Positions 1 through 4,445 of a DNA stretch of 5,428 nucleotides are shown here, piece by piece. The stretch is from NCBI GenBank assembly GCA_017995595.1, contig JAGOIO010000106.1, positions 1 through 5,428 of the forward strand. Reading direction: 5' to 3'. The DNA is from a bacterium. GTDB taxonomy: Bacteria; Cyanobacteriota; Vampirovibrionia; Gastranaerophilales; Gastranaerophilaceae. How positions within the stretch are numbered: position 1 is the first letter of the stretch; the number at the start of each line of letters is the position of its first letter. Below the pieces are notes generated by a model, which worked only from the letters and a program-made list of their open reading frames with translations, did not search any database and was not told the DNA's origin. The position numbers and the translations under genes are program-made.

Positions 1-8
1 ATATATAT

Positions 9-290
9 ATGGAGCATAAATACGAAGCCTTTACTGTAAGAAATAAAACTTTTATAGTAAAGTTAGATTATAATGATATTTCTAATGATTTTGATTATCA
101 TATGTATATAAGGCATCTTGTTACTCCGGAACAAGCGATAAATGCGTATTTTCATAAAACATCTGAAAAGTATAATGAAAAATACGATAGATATGAACTA
201 TATTGTGAAAGCTCTGATATATTTGTATATTACTCATATTTAAAAACAAAAAATATATTACTGATAACAGCTTTTTTTAAAGGAGAATAA
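9..290 (+). CDS. Small hypothetical protein, possible BrnT/DUF4258-like toxin
   Basis: I do not recognise this 93-residue protein with certainty. It has no signal peptide and no obvious membrane segment. It reads as N-terminal strands (residues 7-19), a helix around 38-50 that follows the stretch HMYIRHLVTPEQ (31-42), a charged and aromatic middle, then two strands ending in ILLITAF (83-89). A His and Arg ahead of a 'TPEQ' helix, followed by paired C-terminal strands, is the general plan of small RelE/BrnT-like RNase toxins and DUF4258 proteins; this assignment is inference. The best evidence that the gene is real is downstream: the next gene's AGGAG (281-285) lies inside its last codons and the next ATG comes one base after its stop. 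The ATG at 9 follows an AT repeat at the window edge and the frame stays open to base 1, so the true start could lie further upstream. Confidence 0.65.
   Translation: MEHKYEAFTVRNKTFIVKLDYNDISNDFDYHMYIRHLVTPEQAINAYFHKTSEKYNEKYDRYELYCESSDIFVYYSYLKTKNILLITAFFKGE
281..285 (+). promoter_or_regulatory. Ribosome binding site inside the upstream gene
   Basis: AGGAG lies 6 bases before the ATG at 292 and inside the final codons of the preceding gene. A ribosome finishing the first gene would uncover and reach this site, which is the usual arrangement for translational coupling. Confidence 0.8.
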
Positions 291-291
291 T

Positions 292-573
292 ATGGAACAA
301 AAATTTATACCAAATGTAGGAATAGCAAAAGTTACTGATTACTTGCCTGATAATGATGAATTATTAAAAATCTCAGAATTTGAAAAACAGGCAGAAAAAG
401 ATATTGAGAAGATAAAAAATCGTGGTGGTAAACGTTTGGGGGCTGGGCGAAAATTGAAAACGGGTTTTGCTTTAAGCTTTCAGATAAGGGTATCTGAACA
501 GGAAAAAGAATTTATTAAATATGCAAGGGAACATCATTTAAATTATAAAGCACTTATGACTAATGCTGACTAA
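292..573 (+). CDS. Small ribbon-helix-helix-like DNA-binding protein, possible antitoxin
   Basis: This is a 93-residue protein. The N-terminal half (about 1-42) is acidic and helical. A Gly/Arg/Lys-rich motif, GGKRLGAGRK, follows at residues 45-54; it is common in small phage, plasmid and transposon-linked DNA-binding proteins. After it comes a strand, LSFQIRVS (61-68), and a helix, EQEKEFIKYAREHH (69-82), then a short second helix beginning LNYKAL (83-88). Strand-helix-helix with an 'IRVS..E' start resembles the ribbon-helix-helix fold of Arc/MetJ-type repressors and many antitoxins, although the second helix is short. The gene starts one base after the stop of the upstream gene with a good AGGAG. 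Toxin first, antitoxin second is the order in BrnT/BrnA and HigB/HigA systems. A DNA-binding role is moderately supported; the antitoxin role is inferred from context only. Confidence 0.7.
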   Translation: MEQKFIPNVGIAKVTDYLPDNDELLKISEFEKQAEKDIEKIKNRGGKRLGAGRKLKTGFALSFQIRVSEQEKEFIKYAREHHLNYKALMTNAD

Positions 574-601
574 AGTCTTTTTATAAAATTTTATTAATCC
601 T

Positions 602-1474
602 TTAAGTTATTTTTAGTAATAAGTCTTCCATTGCTAATTGGTCGTGAAGTCCTGCTGAGATTTCTTGTCTTGATTTCTCTACAATTTTTAAATCTTTTAG
701 AATCTTTATTTTGACAAGTCTATTGTCAATATTCGATTTTAAAAGGTTTAACAGGTAGTTTTGTACTTCATTTAAAACTTTTTCCCCACCAATTTCTTTT
801 GATAAAGCCGTTAACTCATCTGCAATATTAAACGCTTCTTGTCGTTCAAAGTCAAAATAGTCGCCAAAAATGGTTTCAATATCAGAGTAATCTTTACTTA
901 TTTCAGTTTTATTCGGTACATAAAAGCTTTGTGAACGAGAAATTATTGTCGAAATAAGGTCATTTTTATCTCTTGTCAAGAAGAAAAATGTAGTATTTTC
1001 AGGAGGTTCTTCAATTATTTTCAAAAGAGAATTCGCCGTTTCTTCTTGAAAATTAAATTGATTTAAACCAAGAGGTGTCCATGAGCCGTCAATAATCTCC
1101 GCATCGCAAAAAATAAAAACTCTATGGTAATCTGATGTTGTCATCAATGTATTTTTGACAAATTGTGATTGTTTCACAGAAATTACGGTTTTTGATTCAT
1201 CGTCTGTCGGCTTATTATTTATTTTGGATATCGTCAAAACTGCCGGGTGTGTTCCTGTTTCTATCCATTGGCAGTTTAGGCAAGTGCAGTTTTCATCGCA
1301 ATCTTCCGAGCAATTTAAAAGTCTTGATATTTCTGTTGCAATTTTGTATTGAGCTGAAATATCTGTTCCGTAAAAAAGAATGCTGTGTGATATTGCTCTT
1401 GTTTTACTCTTTAATCCGTTTTCAAAATAATTTGTTAAAAACGGGTAGTTTTCCTTTAAATTACTTGAAAACAT
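602..1474 (-). CDS. holB: DNA polymerase III subunit delta' (clamp loader)
   Basis: Delta' is a rigid arm of the clamp-loader complex that opens the beta sliding clamp on primed DNA at the fork. With the ATG at 1474 the protein has 290 residues, near the usual length. It shows the P-loop region with the lysine signature lost (ILFYGTDISAQYK, 32-44), as expected for a delta' that does not hydrolyse ATP. A Cys cluster, C55, C59, C63, C65 and C68, precedes GTHP (74-77) and matches the delta' zinc module. Further on are ANSLLKIIEEPPENTTFFFLT (147-167), then ISRSQ (178-182) where SRCQ is common, and a C-terminal LHDQLAMEDLLLKI typical of the family. I chose ATG 1474 over an in-frame TTG at 1492 because it overlaps the TPR stop as TAATG and has AGGA a few bases upstream. 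An extra stretch of about 14 residues lies at 130-143. The gene is probably expressed with the TPR gene. Confidence 0.92.
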   Translation of the reverse strand: MFSSNLKENYPFLTNYFENGLKSKTRAISHSILFYGTDISAQYKIATEISRLLNCSEDCDENCTCLNCQWIETGTHPAVLTISKINNKPTDDESKTVISVKQSQFVKNTLMTTSDYHRVFIFCDAEIIDGSWTPLGLNQFNFQEETANSLLKIIEEPPENTTFFFLTRDKNDLISTIISRSQSFYVPNKTEISKDYSDIETIFGDYFDFERQEAFNIADELTALSKEIGGEKVLNEVQNYLLNLLKSNIDNRLVKIKILKDLKIVEKSRQEISAGLHDQLAMEDLLLKIT

Positions 1475-1486
1475 TATTTGTTTCCT
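1472..1486 (-). promoter_or_regulatory. holB translation start overlapping the TPR stop (TAATG)
   Basis: On the minus strand the TPR gene ends with TAA at 1476-1474 and holB begins with ATG at 1474-1472, sharing one base. The sequence AGGAAA lies about 6-12 bases ahead of the ATG, inside the end of the TPR gene. This supports translation re-initiation and fixes the holB start; there is no room for a separate promoter in between. Confidence 0.75.
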
Positions 1487-2877
1487 AACCAACGCATAAC
1501 TTTATCCAAAATACCTTCATCTTCTTCAACCATATTAACCTTTTCAAGCTTATCTATCTTAGCTTTTACTTGTTGGTATTCATCATTTACCGGAGACATA
1601 GATAAAAATTTCTTGTACATTTCAATAGATTTGTCTTTTACTCTATTCTTTTCGTAGCATTTTGCAAGATTTTTGACAAGTGTAATGTTTTTAGGCGTTA
1701 ATTCATATAATTTTTCCAAATACATTTGTTCTTCTCTGTAATCTCCAATATTATTTTTAAAGTTTGCAATTTTTTCTAATGCAATTTTGTTTTGAGGCTC
1801 TAATTTTACAAGTTTTTCCCAATATTCTGCTGCTTGATATTTATTTCCTTCTTCGTCAAAAAGTTCACCCAAATTTCTTAGTAAATCTGCATCATCTTCT
1901 CTAACTTGTGCTGCCATCATGTATTCATTTAGTGCAACAGCTCTGTCGCCTCTTACTATATTGTATTTTGCCCAATTTATATGTGCTTCAAATTCATTCT
2001 TCATCTCTTCATAATTTAAGGCTCTCATTTGAAATGTAAGTGGTGAATTTTTTTGTAATTTATCATATTCATCAACAAATTCAAGACTCTTTTCAAATTC
2101 GTTTGAATTGAAATAATATTGTGCCATAAGTGAGTTATATTCTGCATCATGTTTGTATTTCGCAGATATTTCTTCCAATATTCCAAAAGCCTCTGAATTT
2201 TTGCCCTCTTGAAGCATACATTTTACTTTTACAAGTTCGTTTGTTGTTGTGCTAAAAGCTTTTTCCGGTTCATTATTTCTTATATAAAGTTGAGCGAGAG
2301 CTTCTTTTACCTTATCGGAGTTAAAGCCTTTTTCTACTGCTCTCTCAAGAATTGAAACTGCACTTGATAGTGCATCTTCCTTGATGTAAATATTTGAAAG
2401 ATTTAAGTAAACTTCTTCAACGGCGGCATCAGTATCTAAAATTCTTAAATATTCATCAATGGATTGGTTATGTTTTCCGGTTTTTTCATAAAGATCAGCA
2501 AGCACAAATCTTGTTGATGCAATTTCAGCATCTTCATGCGTTTTATCCAATGCTTTTTTAAAATCGCTTATTGCATAGCTTAATTGTCCTGTTACAATGT
2601 GTAAATTTCCCCTTGAAATATAATATTTGTACCTGTCAGAACTTTGATACAAATCCATTAATTGTTCATAAGCCATAACATTTGATGCATCAAGTGTTAA
2701 AATTCTTGAGAAATGTTCAATTGCTTCTTCATTCTTTTTTAGAATTAATGCAACGTGTCCCAAGTGTTGTAAAACATCAATACTGTTTGGTTTCTTTTCA
2801 TATAATCTTTTATATTCTTCGTACGCTTTATCGTACTGCTCATTTTCTTCAAATTGTTCTGCTGTACTTATACTCAT
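1474..2877 (-). CDS. Tetratricopeptide repeat (TPR) protein of unknown role
   Basis: This 467-residue protein is built almost wholly of TPR helix pairs, which form a superhelical scaffold for protein-protein contacts. Clear repeat units lie near residues 34-65 (LGHVALILKKNEEAIEHFSR), 84-117, 121-152, 155-185, 332-362 (LGELFDEEGNKYQAAEYWEK) and 399-432. Less regular units fill 187-330. No signal peptide, transmembrane segment or enzymatic domain is visible, so it should be cytoplasmic. The C-terminus is an acidic linker (EEDEG, 451-455) followed by a short amphipathic-looking tail with Trp (ILDKVMRWLGNK, 456-467). The ATG at 2877 has AGGAG five bases upstream. It sits 74 bases after pth and overlaps holB by one base. 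TPR sequence alone does not reveal the partner; coupling to holB hints at housekeeping assembly, but this is inference. Confidence 0.9.
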   Translation of the reverse strand: MSISTAEQFEENEQYDKAYEEYKRLYEKKPNSIDVLQHLGHVALILKKNEEAIEHFSRILTLDASNVMAYEQLMDLYQSSDRYKYYISRGNLHIVTGQLSYAISDFKKALDKTHEDAEIASTRFVLADLYEKTGKHNQSIDEYLRILDTDAAVEEVYLNLSNIYIKEDALSSAVSILERAVEKGFNSDKVKEALAQLYIRNNEPEKAFSTTTNELVKVKCMLQEGKNSEAFGILEEISAKYKHDAEYNSLMAQYYFNSNEFEKSLEFVDEYDKLQKNSPLTFQMRALNYEEMKNEFEAHINWAKYNIVRGDRAVALNEYMMAAQVREDDADLLRNLGELFDEEGNKYQAAEYWEKLVKLEPQNKIALEKIANFKNNIGDYREEQMYLEKLYELTPKNITLVKNLAKCYEKNRVKDKSIEMYKKFLSMSPVNDEYQQVKAKIDKLEKVNMVEEDEGILDKVMRWLGNK

Positions 2878-2882
2878 GTTAT

Positions 2883-2887
2883 CTCCT
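2883..2887 (-). promoter_or_regulatory. Ribosome binding site of the TPR gene
   Basis: AGGAG on the minus strand stands five bases before the ATG at 2877 and supports that start. The 74-base gap to pth is almost all A and T. It could hold a promoter, but I see no convincing -35/-10 pair. Confidence 0.75.
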
Positions 2888-2951
2888 AATTATCTTATTA
2901 TTTATTTTATAATTTTAATACAAAAAAGCTTCTCTGATATCAGTCGGTTAT

Positions 2952-3503
2952 CTAGTTGTAAAGATTTTGTGATTTTTCTATTCCAAATTTCAAGTAATCT
3001 TCAATAAAAGGCTTTTTCAGAACGGTTTTTAGCGTTTCTAATTCTGTATCAGAAAATTTTTGTAGAACGAAGCTTTCTGATGGAATGTTTGGTTGAGGTC
3101 CTATTCCGATTTTTACTCTGTGCAGTTTGTTTGTTCCAAGTAAATTTATTATGGATTTAATTCCGTTATGTCCCCCATCAGAACCGTTTGCCCTGAATCT
3201 TAAAGTTCCCAAGTCTCTTGTAATGTCATCATATACAACCAAAATATCCTCTGTTGAAATTTTATAGAAATTAGAAACAGCAACAACTGCTTCTCCTGAT
3301 AAGTTCATAAATGTAAGTGGTTTAACAAGGATAACGTCATCTCCGTTTACTTTTATTTTCGCAATATCAGCTTTGAATTTTTGTTCAGTTTTAAATGTTG
3401 CATTTTGCTCTTGTGCAAAGAAATCAAGAGCCATAAATCCTGCATTATGTCTTGTGAATAAGTATTTTGGTTCGTAGTTGCCAAGTCCGACTATAAGTTT
3501 CAT
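2952..3503 (-). CDS. pth: Peptidyl-tRNA hydrolase
   Basis: Pth cleaves the ester bond of peptidyl-tRNAs that drop off the ribosome, freeing tRNA for reuse; it is cytoplasmic and usually essential. The 183-residue length is normal for the bacterial Pth family. Visible signatures are MKLIVGLGN (1-9), TRHNAG (17-22) with the catalytic His at 19, KPLTFMNLSG (61-70) with the tRNA-binding Asn at 67, VVYDD (89-93) with the catalytic-site Asp, and GSDGGHNGIKSI (107-118) with the conserved His-Asn pair at 112-113. The usual NPG after GLG is replaced by NYE at residues 9-11. The ATG at 3503 has AAAGGTGA upstream with about 7 bases of spacing. It is the first gene of the minus-strand set pth-TPR-holB and is divergent from the HTH gene. 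Confidence 0.96.
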   Translation of the reverse strand: MKLIVGLGNYEPKYLFTRHNAGFMALDFFAQEQNATFKTEQKFKADIAKIKVNGDDVILVKPLTFMNLSGEAVVAVSNFYKISTEDILVVYDDITRDLGTLRFRANGSDGGHNGIKSIINLLGTNKLHRVKIGIGPQPNIPSESFVLQKFSDTELETLKTVLKKPFIEDYLKFGIEKSQNLYN

Positions 3504-3510
3504 AAATTTA

Positions 3511-3518
3511 TCACCTTT
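3511..3518 (-). promoter_or_regulatory. Ribosome binding site of pth
   Basis: AAAGGTGA on the minus strand lies seven bases before the pth ATG. The same nine bases AAAAGGTGA occur on the plus strand at 3592-3600, so the two form a perfect inverted repeat. Confidence 0.7.
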
Positions 3519-3526
3519 TAAAATGT

Positions 3527-3555
3527 ATTATATTTCTAATTTTAACTCAAATAAA
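3527..3555 (-). promoter_or_regulatory. Candidate pth promoter
   Basis: On the minus strand a perfect TATAAT occupies 3532-3527. Seventeen bases upstream is TTTATT (3555-3550), a poor -35. Transcription would begin near 3520 with a very short leader just ahead of the ribosome site. The surroundings are so AT-rich that a chance match is possible. Confidence 0.4.
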
Positions 3556-3614
3556 TATTACCGTGCAGGTTTGTCTGACTTGTGCATAACAAAAAGGTGA
3601 AAAAAGTTTAAGAG

Positions 3615-3620
3615 TATAAT
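3615..3620 (+). promoter_or_regulatory. Candidate -10 box for the HTH gene
   Basis: A perfect TATAAT lies 37 bases before the ATG at 3657. No recognisable -35 stands at the right distance, since the region at 3592-3597 reads AAAAGG. If real, the promoter is weak or activator-dependent, with a start near 3627. Confidence 0.45.
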
Positions 3621-3641
3621 ATCACGAATACCTATTTTGTG

Positions 3642-3650
3642 AGGAGAGGG
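3642..3650 (+). promoter_or_regulatory. Ribosome binding site of the HTH gene
   Basis: The purine run AGGAGAGGG ends six bases before the ATG at 3657. It decides the start: an in-frame GTG at 3639 would place this site inside the coding region, so the ATG at 3657 is preferred. Confidence 0.8.
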
Positions 3651-3656
3651 GAAAAT

Positions 3657-4226
3657 ATGACTACAAAAAATAAACCTATAATTCAAGAAAAGAGTTCTCA
3701 AAAAGTTGCAAAATTTTTGGAAAAAACGGGATTACACAAAAAAGATTTTGCGGAAATGATTGGTGTAACGCTATCCTATGTTTACAATCTAATAGACAAT
3801 ACAATACCTTTTTCAACACGTTCTACTACCTTGGAGCGAATAGCAACGGTGATGGAAATAGAGCCTGAAGACTTTGAAGAATATAAAATTCCTCAAGAAC
3901 CTATTTTAATAGATGAATCAGTAGAGTTCTTGAAAGATAGTATTAAGAATAAAAGACTTTCTACTGTGAATTTTTTGAAAGCGTTTCCTAGAAAAAAACG
4001 TCTTGAAATTGTTGATATAATAAGAGGAGCATCACCATTACCTATTGATTTTAAAGAACTTGTAATGATAGCCCAAGTTTTGGATTTAACAAAAGAAGAA
4101 CTCTATCCGCTTTGGGAAAAACGATTAAAACAGGTACTTGAGTCAAGCGGAATGAATATAAATTCAAACTCTGCATTATTAAATTCTATGTTTAGTTGTG
4201 CCAAAAAGTACATAAATCTTAAATAA
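3657..4226 (+). CDS. XRE-family helix-turn-helix regulator with a degenerate second HTH
   Basis: This 189-residue protein probably binds DNA. Residues 15-76 form an XRE/Cro-type helix-turn-helix: VAKFLEKTGLHKKDFAEMIGV leads into the recognition helix region TLSYVYNLID (38-47), followed by the closing helices TLERIATVMEIEPEDFEEY. Residues 89-151 repeat the plan in weaker form: VEFLKDSIKNKRLSTVNFLKAF, then KRLEIVDIIRGASPLPIDFKELVMIAQVLDLTKEELYPLW, whose end matches the usual 'ia..L.ls.eeLy' of XRE domains. No enzymatic or ligand domain is visible, and the tail (160-189) is plain. It is divergent from pth and ends in its own terminator, so it is a single-gene unit. Symmetric sequence near its start might serve autoregulation. 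The target is unknown. The family call is strong; the second HTH is my reading of the pattern. Confidence 0.85.
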   Translation: MTTKNKPIIQEKSSQKVAKFLEKTGLHKKDFAEMIGVTLSYVYNLIDNTIPFSTRSTTLERIATVMEIEPEDFEEYKIPQEPILIDESVEFLKDSIKNKRLSTVNFLKAFPRKKRLEIVDIIRGASPLPIDFKELVMIAQVLDLTKEELYPLWEKRLKQVLESSGMNINSNSALLNSMFSCAKKYINLK

Positions 4227-4249
4227 ATTTAATCTCTGAAAGTTAGATT

Positions 4250-4289
4250 GCCGACATCGAGAAAACCACTCTATGTCGGCTTCTTTTAT
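4250..4289 (+). terminator. Rho-independent terminator after the HTH gene
   Basis: GCCGACAT (4250-4257) pairs perfectly with ATGTCGGC (4273-4280). One mismatch then three further pairs (4259-4261 with 4269-4271) leave a 7-base loop. TTCTTTTAT follows directly. The hairpin stands 24 bases after the HTH stop and separates that gene from murA. Confidence 0.9.
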
Positions 4290-4350
4290 AAAAATCTCCC
4301 CTGAATGATGTATTTTCTTTCTTAATAAAAGCTTTACATTAATTAAACTA

Positions 4351-4379
4351 TTTACACATAAGCAATCTGATTGTATTAT
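4351..4379 (+). promoter_or_regulatory. Promoter of murA
   Basis: TTTACA (4351-4356) and TATTAT (4374-4379) are spaced by exactly 17 bases, a good sigma-70-type match. Transcription would start near 4386 and give a leader of about 60 bases. A second overlapping possibility is TTGTAT (4371-4376) with TATTTT (4395-4400), spacing 18. The spacer holds CAATC-T-GATTG (4363-4373), and an 8-base inverted repeat flanks the whole region, so repression is possible. Confidence 0.6.
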
Positions 4380-4436
4380 TATAAAGTAAGACTGTATTTT
4401 TATGGTCGGATTGTGTAAACAGTTAGTAATTTTCTT

Positions 4437-4441
4437 GGAGG
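4437..4441 (+). promoter_or_regulatory. Ribosome binding site deciding the TTG start of murA
   Basis: GGAGG lies four bases before TTG at 4446. No ATG or GTG occurs in this frame near it, and the first conserved MurA residues begin straight after TTG, so this site supports the non-ATG start. Confidence 0.8.
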
Positions 4442-4445
4442 CGTT

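Noticed and set aside
1..290. Recent horizontal transfer inferred from low GC in the first gene
   Set aside because: By hand count bases 1-240 are about 25% GC, but a 60-base sample of holB (661-720) is similarly low, so composition does not set the gene apart.
558..601. Terminator between the small gene pair and holB
   Set aside because: GACTAAAGTC followed by T-run, and the nearby AT-only near-palindrome, give stems of four weak pairs or fewer; I cannot support a terminator there.
1155..1488. Plus-strand open frames opposite holB
   Set aside because: They lie entirely within the well-supported delta' gene on the other strand, have low-complexity hydrophobic or Ser-rich translations and no ribosome site that I can see.
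1475..1492. TTG start adding six residues to delta'
   Set aside because: The ATG at 1474 forms a TAATG overlap with the upstream stop and has AGGA at a suitable distance; the TTG has no better site.
2682..2912. Plus-strand open frame with a hydrophobic C-terminus
   Set aside because: It is antisense to the TPR gene start and its AT-rich leader. The hydrophobic stretch is what antisense of AT-rich coding gives, and the TPR gene has clear family signal.
3639..3656. GTG start adding six residues to the HTH protein
   Set aside because: The added codons consist of the purine-rich ribosome site itself; ATG at 3657 is the better start.
4351..4419. TTTACACA arms as DnaA boxes marking an origin
   Set aside because: They match the TTATNCACA consensus poorly, only two arms exist, and there is no dnaA or dnaN gene or AT-rich unwinding element pattern beyond the general AT richness.
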